A stretch of 64,000 nt of DNA, taken from the NCBI GenBank assembly GCA_016708925.1, contig JADJET010000009.1:1-64000 (forward strand), in the 5' to 3' direction. The stretch's first letter is position 1; each line of letters starts with the position of its first letter. Under the pieces are notes generated by a model, which saw only the letters and a program-made list of their open reading frames with translations, ran no database searches and was not told where the DNA came from. Positions 44,977 to 53,236 of the stretch are shown here, piece after piece. Source of the stretch: Gammaproteobacteria bacterium (GTDB lineage Bacteria > Pseudomonadota > Gammaproteobacteria > Pseudomonadales > Porticoccaceae). A program made the position numbers and the translations under genes.

Positions 44977-45416
44977 CAAAAACCCGGCGCGCTCGGTGTC
45001 GCGCATTATTCCAGAGGGAAGGCGCCTTGACCCGGTCAGCGACAAACCCCGAGGCAACGGTTTTGAGCATGGCGGCGTGGGCTGCGCGAATCGTGATCGC
45101 CCCGGCGCTGCGCGGTGTGCAGTCCAGGTCGGCCGGACAACGTCGCGGACCAAAGGGCACGGGCTACCATCGATGACCCCCGACCGCAAAGCGTGACCAG
45201 GGCGCTTGCGCGACCTGAGTGGTCGCGGTTCAATGCTTGGCCATTTTTGGGTGCCGTCGTTCTCACGCCGTCCACAGCGTGAAGCAGGACTCACCCGGAC
45301 ACAGGCGGGCCGGCCTCGGCGAGCAACTTTCGGCGAGGCAGCGGAGTCCAAGCGCTGTCCAGTGTCCAGCCGGGATACTGCCACCCGATGAATTGCCTTC
45401 CGTTTGAGGAGTATCC
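44977..45416. other. Gap with no supported gene
   Basis: I see no convincing coding sequence, RNA gene or repeat in this 440-bp stretch. It ends with a GAGGAG Shine-Dalgarno before the lipoprotein gene, so it presumably contains that gene's promoter, but no clear -35/-10 pair is recognisable. Confidence 0.5.
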
Positions 45417-45887
45417 ATGTACAAAAATATGTTGGTTGCGGCACTGGTTGTCGGTGCTGCGTTGACGCTGGGTGGTTGTGCATCCAGCCTGAAAGGGGAC
45501 GTGTATTCCCGTGACGACGCACGCACGCCGCAGATTGTGCGCAAGGGCACTATTGAATCGTTGCGTCCGGTGCAACTGGAAGGTACCAAGACGCCCATCG
45601 GCGCGGGCACCGGCGCCGTGGTTGGTGGCCTGGCCGGCAGCAGCGTGGGCGGCGGCAAGGGCAGCATGGTCGCGGCTGTGATCGGCGCGGTGGCGGGCGG
45701 CCTGATCGGCGCGGCAACGGAAGAGGGCTTCACGCGGACGCAGGCCGTGGAAATCACCGTCCAGGAGGATGGCGGCCTGACCCGAGCCTATGTGCAGGCG
45801 GTCAGTGAAGGTGAAGTGTTTCGTGTCGGACAGCGCGTGCGCATCAATATCGTCAATGGCAACAGCCGCGTTGCCGCGGATCAATAA
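45417..45887 (+). CDS. Outer-membrane lipoprotein with glycine-zipper domain (SlyB/Pcp-like)
   Basis: The 156-residue protein starts after GAGGAG. The lipobox LGGC places the lipidated cysteine at residue 21. A beta-rich part follows (KGTIESLRPVQLEGTKTPIG). The glycine-zipper 2TM segment is GAGTGAVVGGLAGSSVGGGK with VAAVIGAVAGGLIGAATEEG. The C-terminal strand region is VQEDGGLTRAYVQAVSEGE. These lipoproteins support outer-membrane integrity and are often controlled by stress systems. It stands alone. Confidence 0.92.
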   Translation: MYKNMLVAALVVGAALTLGGCASSLKGDVYSRDDARTPQIVRKGTIESLRPVQLEGTKTPIGAGTGAVVGGLAGSSVGGGKGSMVAAVIGAVAGGLIGAATEEGFTRTQAVEITVQEDGGLTRAYVQAVSEGEVFRVGQRVRINIVNGNSRVAADQ

Positions 45888-46098
45888 CCTGAACGCTGCA
45901 AAAGGGCCGGCCTGTTTCGCAGGGAGCGCTCCGGGGCGGCCTGGCGATCGCTACCGCCGGCCGAAAGTGCGGCAGACGAGTCCTCCATCCGGCGCCAGCG
46001 CCGCACCACCACGCTGAACAGGCGCTCCAACGGGTAAAATCGGCCCGCTTGTCATGGCCTTGTCGCCGCCGCGCACACAGCCTTTCCGGGGGGGATGA

Positions 46099-47844
46099 AT
46101 GAAATTACCGAAGCCAGTGCTCTGGACCGTCATCACCTTGCCATTGCTGGGCCTGGCCATTGCCACCGCGCCCCAACAGTGGGTGCCGCACGAATGGCGC
46201 GCGACGCTGTTCAGCTGGTTCGGCGCCGGCGCGTATCGGGCATTGCCGGAATCGGAACGTTATCAATTGCCCGAGGCGGGGGAGATCTGCCCGCCCGACT
46301 TCAACGGCTGGCGTCAGGAGCAGGACATCGAGGGTGTCCACATTGCGGCGGCGGCGGGTTGTGTGGCGGACAATCCTTACCTGATCGCGGCGGCGGTGAA
46401 GGGGACCAACAACGTCAGCGCGGACACCTTGCTCAAGTCCGGGCTGACACCGGACGCCATCGTGATGGGTCGCGATCTGGACGGCGACGGTGATCCCGAT
46501 GAGGTGACCCTCCGGCTGGAGGTGGCGGAACTCAACGGCGGCTCGCCGGACCTGCCGGTGCCCATCACCACCTTCGATATTGCGCCCGGGATTCAGCCGG
46601 GCATGTGGGTGTTCGCGCCCAAGTCGTTCGGCATGTCCACGGAAAACTTCGAATCCCGCAAGGCCAATCCGCTGTTGCGGGCGCCGGCGCCGGCGATCCG
46701 GGTGGAGCAGGGCGATCGCGTCACTCTGATTCTGGAAAACAACCACTACCTGCCCCACACCATCCACCTGCACGGCGTCGATCATCCGTTTTCCGCCGAT
46801 CACGGCATGCCCCACGACGAGGCCGCCGCGCACGGCGACCACGCCACCCACGGTGTGGGAACCGACGGGGTGGCGGAAACCAGCGAAATGCCGGCGCTGC
46901 CGGGTAACGCCCAGGTCTATCGGTTTGCGCCGCGCGTGGCGGGCACTTTTTTCTACCACTGCCATGTACAAGCCAACGTCCACATTCTGATGGGCATGCA
47001 GGGCATGTTCGTGGTGGAAGAAGCGCGGCCGAACAATTCCGTGCAGACGCTCAATATCGGTGCCGGCCAGGTGCGCAATTCGTCGGTCGCGGTGCGTGAG
47101 CGCTATGACCGCGAATACGATCTGCACTACTTCGATCTGTTCAAGAAATTGTCGAGCACCGTGCAGGATTACGCGGATACCCGCCTGCGGCTGCAGGCGC
47201 AGCACCGCGACTGGAACATCACCGAGGACAGCCCCAACTATTTTCTGCTCAACGGACGCTCGTTTCCCTACACCTTGCAGGAATCTCTGGTAGCGGTGAA
47301 GCCCAGCGAGAAGGTGAAGTTGCGCATGCTGAACGGCGGCTCCGGCAACGTTGCCGTTCACACCCACGGCAATCGCCTTACCGTCACCCATCTCGACGGC
47401 ATCCCGCTGAATCAACCGGCGCAATACATGCGCGACGTGGTGGATATGGCGCCGGCGCAGCGTCTGGACGTGGAGCTGAATACCACCGATGACGGCCTGC
47501 ACAACTACGGCGAAGGTGTCTGGCTGATGCACGATCACCACGAAGCCGCGCAGACTACGGACGGCATCTATCCCGGCGGCAGCATCAGTGTCATCGCCTT
47601 CGAATCCTATCTGGAGCCGAACGGGTTTCCGCGCGTGGCAGGCAGCGACTGGCAGAAATTCTTTACCGCCGCCTACTACCGCAAGGACGTGCCCGTGTGG
47701 CTCGACTACGATCCCGGCGGCCTGTTTGGCGCACCCGCCGCGCCGCTGCGGCCGCTGGTTCAGGCGCTGATCTTCGGCGCCGCGCTTGCTGGACTGTTGT
47801 ATCAGGTGCGGGCGCTGTTGCCGCGGCGGAGACCGATCCGATGA
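46099..47844 (+). CDS. Membrane-anchored multicopper oxidase, first gene of a copper pair
   Basis: The 581-residue protein has an N-terminal TM anchor (PVLWTVITLPLLGLAIATA) and a C-terminal TM helix (LVQALIFGAALAGLLYQVRA). Copper motifs occur in the order HLHG (His223, His225), HCHV (His287-Cys288-His289) with Met298 and Met300 after it, HTHG (His421, His423) and HDHH (His478-His481). The Cys-bearing HCH motif lies in the first cupredoxin half, and the last motif lacks Cys, opposite to usual three-domain oxidases. A His/Asp-rich loop (HDEAAAHGDHATH) lies between. It probably oxidises Cu(I) or phenols in the periplasm. Its stop overlaps the next ATG. Confidence 0.87.
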   Translation: MKLPKPVLWTVITLPLLGLAIATAPQQWVPHEWRATLFSWFGAGAYRALPESERYQLPEAGEICPPDFNGWRQEQDIEGVHIAAAAGCVADNPYLIAAAVKGTNNVSADTLLKSGLTPDAIVMGRDLDGDGDPDEVTLRLEVAELNGGSPDLPVPITTFDIAPGIQPGMWVFAPKSFGMSTENFESRKANPLLRAPAPAIRVEQGDRVTLILENNHYLPHTIHLHGVDHPFSADHGMPHDEAAAHGDHATHGVGTDGVAETSEMPALPGNAQVYRFAPRVAGTFFYHCHVQANVHILMGMQGMFVVEEARPNNSVQTLNIGAGQVRNSSVAVRERYDREYDLHYFDLFKKLSSTVQDYADTRLRLQAQHRDWNITEDSPNYFLLNGRSFPYTLQESLVAVKPSEKVKLRMLNGGSGNVAVHTHGNRLTVTHLDGIPLNQPAQYMRDVVDMAPAQRLDVELNTTDDGLHNYGEGVWLMHDHHEAAQTTDGIYPGGSISVIAFESYLEPNGFPRVAGSDWQKFFTAAYYRKDVPVWLDYDPGGLFGAPAAPLRPLVQALIFGAALAGLLYQVRALLPRRRPIR

Positions 47845-48638
47845 ACCGGTTCCTTGCTGCCGGGCTGTTGCTGTTTGCGGTTGGCGTTGCCGCCGAACCC
47901 GTGACTTCCGGGTCCACCGCCGATACCGCTGCAACCCAGGCAGAGGAGAAAGGGGACCGCTCACAAATGGACCACGCACAAATGGATCACGCGCAGATGG
48001 ACCATTCTCAGATGCAGGGAATGGATCATTCGCAGATGCACGGAATGGATCACTCCGGACACGGCGGCCACGACATGGAATTCGATGCCGGCGGCATGGT
48101 GATGAACACCAACCGCGACCGCCTGCCTCCGGCGTGTCCGGAGATCCGCCGCGACTACGAATTCACCGTACGCGCGGGCACCCGCTACGCCGCGCCGTTT
48201 TCCGGCAACACCTTCGGCATGAGTCAGCACGCCTTCGAGGTGGAGCCGTGCAGCCGCGTCACCTTCACGTTCATCAACGAGGATGCCGTCCGCCACCAGT
48301 TCATGATCCACAAGTTGCCGCGCGATATGTATCCCCAGGGCATGTTTCATATCGAGGCTGCGGGCGGCGCCACCAAGGTCGGCACGCTGATTGTGCCGCG
48401 CGCGAACCGCACCTACCTGATTCACTGCGACATTGCCCAGCACATGGAACAGGGCATGAAGGGCCAGCTCAGGGCGGGACGCGGCGACGGCGATCTCAGC
48501 AGTATTCCCGGCATCAGCGCGCGGTTTCGCGTGGATAACTACCGCAAACCCGCGCAGGCGGTGCTCGCGGCGGCGGTGGGCTTTGCGCTCACGCTGGCGG
48601 GGCTCTGGTTGTGGCGGCGCTGGCGTTACGCCAGATAA
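47841..48638 (+). CDS. Met/His-rich exported cupredoxin with C-terminal membrane anchor
   Basis: The 265-residue protein has a signal peptide (RFLAAGLLLFAVGVAAE). It carries a low-complexity metal-binding block near residues 45-80 made of MDHAQ/MDHSQ-type pentads with added His-Gly. A cupredoxin domain follows (FTVRAGTRYAAPFSGN, VTFTFINEDAVRHQFMIH), with the type-1 copper loop LIHCDIAQHMEQGM. A TM helix (VLAAAVGFALTLAGLWLWRR) ends it. It overlaps the multicopper oxidase by 4 bp, so the two likely act as a copper delivery and oxidation pair. At DNA level the pentads form a 15-bp tandem repeat near 47965-48060. Confidence 0.85.
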   Translation: MNRFLAAGLLLFAVGVAAEPVTSGSTADTAATQAEEKGDRSQMDHAQMDHAQMDHSQMQGMDHSQMHGMDHSGHGGHDMEFDAGGMVMNTNRDRLPPACPEIRRDYEFTVRAGTRYAAPFSGNTFGMSQHAFEVEPCSRVTFTFINEDAVRHQFMIHKLPRDMYPQGMFHIEAAGGATKVGTLIVPRANRTYLIHCDIAQHMEQGMKGQLRAGRGDGDLSSIPGISARFRVDNYRKPAQAVLAAAVGFALTLAGLWLWRRWRYAR

Positions 48639-48770
48639 CCGTCATGCCCGCGGCAGCGGGTATCCAGAAGGCCCTGATATTCCGGGTTTCCGTCCGCACC
48701 CTCGCGAGGTCAGGCGCTGCGCGGGAACGGCGATTACAGGATTGTTCCGAGCATCCTTGGTCTTTCTCTG
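48638..48770 (+). repeat. CCGTCATGCCCGCGG-type REP repeat with flank
   Basis: The core reads ACCGTCATGCCCGCGGCAGC and ends GGGTATCCAG at 48667. A conserved flank (CCTGATATTCCGGG and, further on, CGATTACAGGATTGTTC) matches that of the copies at 50490 and 56737. It lies in the gap between the copper pair and rsuA. Confidence 0.7.
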
Positions 48771-48815
48771 CGCAGCTTGTACCGGTGGCTGTGCACTACC
48801 AAGGCGCCGCGTTAG

Positions 48816-48956
48816 CAGCTTGTTGAAAAACTGCTGCGGCAGCCATCTGCTTCGTTGCGCGGTGCTCGCTCCCTCGCCTATCGACTGGATATGTCTCGGT
48901 CACTGCGCGCCGTGCGCCTCGCCGCTGGCCACCTCACGACGCTTTTCAACAAGCTG
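48816..48956 (+). repeat. 141-bp inverted-repeat (MITE-like) element, copy B
   Basis: It begins CAGCTTGTTGAAAAACTGCT and ends CGCTTTTCAACAAGCTG, the same length as copy A and nearly the same sequence. Its last base directly abuts the rsuA stop codon (48957-48959), so insertion there did not affect the coding region. It has no coding potential. Confidence 0.85.
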
Positions 48957-49700
48957 TCAGGCGGAGTGCCTGAAGATCGATTCCAGTTCCTCGGGGCCGA
49001 GGATTTTGTATTGGCCCGCATCGAGATCACCTAGCGCCAGACCGCCAGTCTGAAAACGGTGCAGCGCGGTGACCCGGTTGCCCAGCGCCGCAAACATGCG
49101 CCGGATCTGGTGGTAGCGCCCTTCGGTCAGGATCATCGCGCCGCTGCGATCGCCATCGGCGCGCCAGATGGCGGATCGCAACGGCTTGTCATCGCCTTCC
49201 AGCAGAAATGCACCCGTCGCAAACCGTGCCGCTTCGTCCCCGCGCAAGGGATCGCTCAGTTCGACCCGATAGTGCTTGGGCGCATGGGTGCGCGGATGGA
49301 TGATGCGGTGCAGAAGGTCGCCGTCATCGGTGAGCAGCAGCTGGCCGGTGCTGTCCTTGTCGAGGCGCCCGATGGTGGAGAGGATGGGTTTGCGGCCGCG
49401 CCAGCGGTAGGGCAGCAGATCGTAAACCAGGCTGCCCGCTTCCCGGCGCGAACAGGTATGGCCCGCCGGCTTGTTGAGCATGATGGTCAGCGGCGCCGGC
49501 GGATCGACGGCCTCCCCGTTCAGCGCCAACGCGCCCTCACGCACCAGATCGAGCGGGATAGTCTGGTCGGCGTTGCGGATCAGGTCACCGCTGAGGGTGA
49601 TAGCGCCGGCACGGCAAGCGGCGGCGATTTCCTTGCGGCTGCCGTATCCCAGATTGGAAAGCAGGCGGTCAAGCCGCATGGACGCAGGCGGTTTGGACAT
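48957..49700 (-). CDS. rsuA: 16S rRNA pseudouridine-516 synthase RsuA
   Basis: The 247-residue protein has an S4 domain (MRLDRLLSNLGYGSRKEIAA), the catalytic motif IGRLDKDSTGQLLLTDDGDL with Asp114, and RYHQIRRMFAALGNRVTALH. These fit RsuA rather than RluB/E/F. It isomerises U516 in 16S rRNA. A start at the internal Met8 (49679) is also possible. Downstream its stop touches a MITE-like element. Confidence 0.9.
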   Translation of the reverse strand: MSKPPASMRLDRLLSNLGYGSRKEIAAACRAGAITLSGDLIRNADQTIPLDLVREGALALNGEAVDPPAPLTIMLNKPAGHTCSRREAGSLVYDLLPYRWRGRKPILSTIGRLDKDSTGQLLLTDDGDLLHRIIHPRTHAPKHYRVELSDPLRGDEAARFATGAFLLEGDDKPLRSAIWRADGDRSGAMILTEGRYHQIRRMFAALGNRVTALHRFQTGGLALGDLDAGQYKILGPEELESIFRHSA

Positions 49701-49772
49701 GTGAGTACGTTAATCGCGAAGTGGCAATGATTTTTGGCGGGCAATGACAGCCTGGCGCTGGGCCGCGCTGAT

Positions 49773-50063
49773 TCAGGTACGCAAAAACCGTTGCACATAC
49801 CAGCAGCTTGCCTCGATCCGCAAGCCTTCCCGACGCGCCCAGGCCAGCCCCGCGCGCACCAGTGCTTCGGCGACGCCCTGGCCGCGCAGGCTCTCGGGGA
49901 CATAAGTGTGATGAAAGTTGATCCCGCGATCGGCGAGCAACCGGTAATCCAGCACCGCCTCGCCGCCGCTCTGGTTGGATACGAAGCAATGTCGCTCGGG
50001 GTGATGTGTGACGGTTTGATCGCGCGCGGCTGAAACGCCAGTGGATGTCCGGGAATTGCTCAT
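49773..50063 (-). CDS. GNAT-fold protein, YidJ/YjdJ type
   Basis: The product has 96 residues from ATG 50063. It reads HHPERHCFVSNQSGGEAVLD, YRLLADRGINFHHTYVPESL, RGQGVAEALVRAGLAWARRE, GLRIEASCWYVQRFLRT. This is the small GCN5-like acetyltransferase subgroup with the acetyl-CoA loop RGQGVA. Its target is unknown. The following 580 bp to the cytochrome gene hold only repeats. Confidence 0.85.
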   Translation of the reverse strand: MSNSRTSTGVSAARDQTVTHHPERHCFVSNQSGGEAVLDYRLLADRGINFHHTYVPESLRGQGVAEALVRAGLAWARREGLRIEASCWYVQRFLRT

Positions 50064-50369
50064 GACGGCCTCTTTGTCAGCGCGACGGATTCGCAGGGAT
50101 GAAAGCGGCGCCATGATAACGCGTCAAGACGTGCCATCGTCTGGCTGCGGGCCGAGGCGATTTTCGGTCCGCCTTTTCAGTGAGTGTCCGATGTGGGCCG
50201 GTGGGATGTTGCGGCGCCATGTTTTTCGGGTCCGCAATGCGGCCCGGCGTTTGGGCGGGCAGTGCGGCAGGGGCGGCGTAAACCGTTCGGAACGGCGGTA
50301 ACGCCACGCCGACTTGCATGTCGCAGGCGAGACCGAGCCGTCGAAGCCGGCCAGGGACACGCTGAATAA
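50064..50369. other. Gap without supported gene
   Basis: I see no gene in this stretch. Candidate frames lack protein-like composition. The right part grades into the REP block. Confidence 0.45.
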
Positions 50370-50630
50370 TCGTCATGCCCGCGGAAAAAACTGTGTGGAA
50401 AGGCGTCGTACAAGGGCGGGTATCCGCAGCGCACCCACCGAGAAAGCCACGCGCCCGCTGGCAGTAGTGGAGCCGCGATCTCTGAATAACCGTCATGCCC
50501 GCGGAAGCGGGCATCCAGAGGGCCCCGATATTCCCGCCCCCGCCCCTGCCTTCGCAAGGACAGGCACTTCGCGAGGGCAGGGTCTGCGCGGAAACGACGA
50601 TTACAGGGTTGTTCAGAGCATCCCTGGGTG
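50370..50630 (+). repeat. Composite REP block between the GNAT and cytochrome c genes
   Basis: The block starts with a truncated CGTCATGCCCGCGG copy (50371-50387). A partial GGGTATCCGCAGCGCACCCACC unit follows (50418-50439) with flank CCACGCGCCCGCTGGCAG, then a full CCGTCATGCCCGCGGAAGC repeat (50490-50518). An extended tail ends TTGTTCAGAGCATCCC. The order unit-flank-CCGTCATG repeat is the same as at 56659-56765. Confidence 0.75.
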
Positions 50631-50642
50631 GTGAAGGTCGCG

Positions 50643-51122
50643 CTATTTCTGTATCGATTTGATGTATTCGACCAGATTTCGGATGCGCGCTTTGGCAATG
50701 CTGGAACGTTCGCCGGCTTCCTCGTAAAAGACGTTGCCCCACACCGGCATCTCCGCCGGACCGTGGGTACGGAAGTTTTTGTCGTAATCCTTGTTGCCCT
50801 GGATGACATCCATCACGCGTTTGGAGGGAAACGCGCCGTCCGTTTCCTGTTGTTGGAGAAAAGTCAGATTCGGCGGTTTGTTCTTCAATGAGCCCGCGAC
50901 CGGTCCGTTGCCTTCAGCCGTCGCGCCGTGGCAGGACGCACAGTGGGTCATGTACTCCTGTTCTCCCTGTTTGATCGCGGAGCTCTCTTCCGCAAAGCTG
51001 GTGGTGGCGAATCCCACGGACAAACCGATTGCCAAACCCACCGCTGCTGCCCAGCGCACACTTTCACCGGTTCGTGGAGTGCACTCTGAAATGTGTGACG
51101 GCATGACTGTAGCGCTCTTCAT
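50643..51122 (-). CDS. Exported c-type cytochrome (single haem)
   Basis: The ATG at 51122 has a GGAGCAAC Shine-Dalgarno. The 159-residue protein has a signal peptide ending near residue 44 (GLAIGLSVGFATTSFAEE), then a cytochrome c fold with haem motif CASCH (61-65) and an EMPVWGNVF axial-Met region. The flanking KQGEQEYMTHC and GPVAGSLKNKPPNLT are typical of class I cytochromes. It would carry electrons in the periplasm. An FNR-like site lies 71-84 bp upstream of its start. Confidence 0.9.
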   Translation of the reverse strand: MKSATVMPSHISECTPRTGESVRWAAAVGLAIGLSVGFATTSFAEESSAIKQGEQEYMTHCASCHGATAEGNGPVAGSLKNKPPNLTFLQQQETDGAFPSKRVMDVIQGNKDYDKNFRTHGPAEMPVWGNVFYEEAGERSSIAKARIRNLVEYIKSIQK

Positions 51123-51192
51123 GATGTTGCTCCTGGCCTGGATGATATTGTTATACAAGGGTCCAACCTACTCCGCATGGTACGCATCCGGA

Positions 51193-51206
51193 TTGATACG
51201 GGTCAA
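51193..51206 (-). promoter_or_regulatory. FNR/ANR-like box upstream of the cytochrome c gene
   Basis: The sequence TTGATACGGGTCAA (on the minus strand TTGACCCGTATCAA) matches the FNR consensus TTGAT-N4-ATCAA in nine of ten positions. It is 71-84 bp upstream of the cytochrome c start, in the 51123-51419 gap, which holds no gene. A TATAAC lies at 51150-51155 on the minus strand. This suggests control by oxygen level. Confidence 0.5.
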
Positions 51207-51419
51207 GTGGGTCGGGCAATGGATGAAGTCCCTCGCCGTTCACCAGGGTTATGCTCGCTGCCGAGTCTGGAGTTACAGGTTGGATTGACGTTTGGCCGTG
51301 AATCATTTTTCGGGATATGCAATGGGTATAAGGGTCACCATCGAATGGTGTGGGGAGTAGAAAGGGATGCGCCCGAACCGACGGGCGATAGGCAGGCCCG
51401 GGTCGGATGCTCCGGACGT

Positions 51420-51944
51420 TCAGCCTTTCACATCCCGCAACAGAATCACCGTGCGCGGATCGGTCTGACTCGGCGCCAGGCGAAAGCCCAGATCCCGCGC
51501 CAGGTTGCGCATGCGGTGGTTTTCGTAAAGTACATCGGCGGATAGCTGGCGGATGCCCGCCTGACCGGCGAGCACGAGCAAGCGGCGCAGCAACTCGGTG
51601 CCCAGCCCCTTGCCCTGCCAAGCGTCGGCGATGGCGATGCCCAGATCCGCCGCGACCTCGGTTGCGGGTCGCGCATAACGGGCCACGCCAATCTGGCGCT
51701 CGTTCGCGGCTTCGGTGATGCACGCTACCAGCGCCATCTGATCCGGATAATCCAGGTTGATGAAGCGTTCGGTCATCGCCGGTGTCAGCTCGGGCAGCGA
51801 ATTGTGAAAGCGAAAATAACGCGAATCGGGCGAGAGCTCGCGCACGAAGGCTTCCTCGATGGCGCGGTCGTCGGGTTGCAGGGTGCGGATCGTGATCGGC
51901 ACGCCGCCGATCCGGATTTGCTCGCGATAGGAGGGCGGCTTCAT
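51420..51944 (-). CDS. GNAT-family N-acetyltransferase
   Basis: The 174-residue product starts at ATG 51944. It contains IRTLQPDDRAIEEAFVRELS, SRYFRFHNSLPELTPAMTER, GVARYARPATEVAADLGIAI and the acetyl-CoA loop DAWQGKGLGTELLRRLLVLA. The opening resembles the acetyltransferase domain fused to some acyl-CoA synthetases, but here it stands alone. It overlaps the following glutamine amidotransferase by 4 bp (ATGA-like), so both are probably cotranscribed. Confidence 0.87.
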   Translation of the reverse strand: MKPPSYREQIRIGGVPITIRTLQPDDRAIEEAFVRELSPDSRYFRFHNSLPELTPAMTERFINLDYPDQMALVACITEAANERQIGVARYARPATEVAADLGIAIADAWQGKGLGTELLRRLLVLAGQAGIRQLSADVLYENHRMRNLARDLGFRLAPSQTDPRTVILLRDVKG

Positions 51945-52735
51945 GGTGCGGCCCGTGCGTGTTGCATCGTTGCGACCGGTTGGCCGGCGCGAAACACGCG
52001 AAACTCGCCGGGTTGAAATGGCCGCCAGATTTCGTCGCGGGTCAGCGGCGCGGTAGCGACGACACTTACCACATCGCCCGGTCCCGCGTGCTGGGCGAAG
52101 TCGATTTCCATGTCCGCGTCGATCAGGGTGGCGCGGCCGAAGGGCGCGCGCCGGGTGAGCCAGCACAGACGTGTGCTGCAATGGGCATAGAACGCGCTCG
52201 AATCCGACAGCAGCAGGTTGAATACGCCGAGCGACGCCAGATCGGCGCAGAGTTCGGCCAGCAGTTGCCACAGCGCGCGCGGCTGACGCGGTCGCGTCGG
52301 AAAGGCGGTGCGCACCTGATCGAGCAGCCAGCAGAATGCGTGTTCGCTGTCGGTGGCGCCCACCGGCTGGTAGCGATCGAGCGGACGCTTTTTGATGCCG
52401 CGCAGTTGTCCGTTGTGGGCGAAGGACCAGGTCTGACCCCAGAGTTCGCGGGCGAACGGGTGGGTGTTTTCGAGGCAGACGCGGCCGCGGTTGGCCTTGC
52501 GGATGTGGGACAGCACGATTTCACTCTTGATCGAATAGTGCTGAATGAAGCGGGCGATTTCGGATTCCGCGCTGGCGTCGGGATCGTGAAAGGCGCGGTA
52601 GCCGCGGCCTTCGTAGAATCCGATGCCCCAGCCATCGCCGTGGGGGCCGGTGGCACCGCCGCGGCGCATCAGGCCGGCAAAGCTGAAGCAGATGTCGGTG
52701 GGCACATTGGCGCTCATGCCCAGCAATTCGCACAT
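51941..52735 (-). CDS. Class II glutamine amidotransferase (GATase II-like)
   Basis: The 264-residue protein begins MCELLGMSANVPTDICFSFA, with Cys2 as the catalytic N-terminal nucleophile after Met removal. GPHGDGWGIGFYEGRGYRAF, SHIRKANRGRVCLENTHPFA, FAHNGQLRGI and GATDSEHAFCWLLDQ complete the YafJ/DUF3066-like family pattern. Such proteins hydrolyse glutamine or gamma-glutamyl compounds, but the acceptor is unknown. It is followed by the GNAT and preceded, 18 bp away, by the rhodanese. Confidence 0.9.
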   Translation of the reverse strand: MCELLGMSANVPTDICFSFAGLMRRGGATGPHGDGWGIGFYEGRGYRAFHDPDASAESEIARFIQHYSIKSEIVLSHIRKANRGRVCLENTHPFARELWGQTWSFAHNGQLRGIKKRPLDRYQPVGATDSEHAFCWLLDQVRTAFPTRPRQPRALWQLLAELCADLASLGVFNLLLSDSSAFYAHCSTRLCWLTRRAPFGRATLIDADMEIDFAQHAGPGDVVSVVATAPLTRDEIWRPFQPGEFRVFRAGQPVATMQHARAAP

Positions 52736-52752
52736 GGGAAATTCCCGGTGGG

Positions 52753-53145
52753 TTATTTTTTCTCGACCGGTTCCACGGGCAGGCCCGCCTGGGTCCAGGC
52801 TTCGAAGCCGCCGCCGATATGGCATACCGGATCGAGTCCCATGCTTTTCACGGTCTGGGTGGCGAGGGCGGAGCGGTGGCCCTTGGCGCAATAGAACACG
52901 AAGCGCTTGCCCGACGAGAAGACGTCGCGGTGGTATTCGCTGTCGGGATCGACCCAGAATTCCAGCATGCCGCGCGGCGCGTGAAAGGCACCGGGGATCT
53001 TGCCTTCCCGATTCAATTCGCGGATGTCGCGGAGATCGACGATCACCGTGCCTGGGTCATCCAGCGCGGCTTTGGCCTGGTCCAGATTCAGGGTTTCGAT
53101 TTCGCGCATGGCCTGGTCGACGAGCTGTTTGACGCTGGTTTTCAT
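52753..53145 (-). CDS. Rhodanese-domain protein
   Basis: The ATG at 53145 follows GGAGAAACCC. The 130-residue protein is a single rhodanese domain: VIVDLRDIRELNREGKIPGA, HAPRGMLEFWVDPDSEY, and the active loop YCAKGHRSALA with Cys86. It moves sulfane sulfur in the cytoplasm. The HAPRG...FWVDP wording is that of a common small subgroup. It heads the group rhodanese-GATase-GNAT. Confidence 0.9.
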   Translation of the reverse strand: MKTSVKQLVDQAMREIETLNLDQAKAALDDPGTVIVDLRDIRELNREGKIPGAFHAPRGMLEFWVDPDSEYHRDVFSSGKRFVFYCAKGHRSALATQTVKSMGLDPVCHIGGGFEAWTQAGLPVEPVEKK

Positions 53146-53236
53146 GGGTTTCTCCGGTGACATGACGGTGTGGCGGGAGGCGATGCGTCTCATGGTAACC
53201 CATGTTCCAGTCGCTATGGCGCGCCCTGTCGGTGTG

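Noticed and set aside
44843..45196. 117-residue plus-strand frame after the MgtC gene
   Set aside because: It begins inside the MITE-like element and has no protein-like pattern.
47965..48060. Non-coding satellite repeat
   Set aside because: The 15-bp periodicity encodes MDHAQ/MDHSQ pentads in frame inside the cupredoxin gene.
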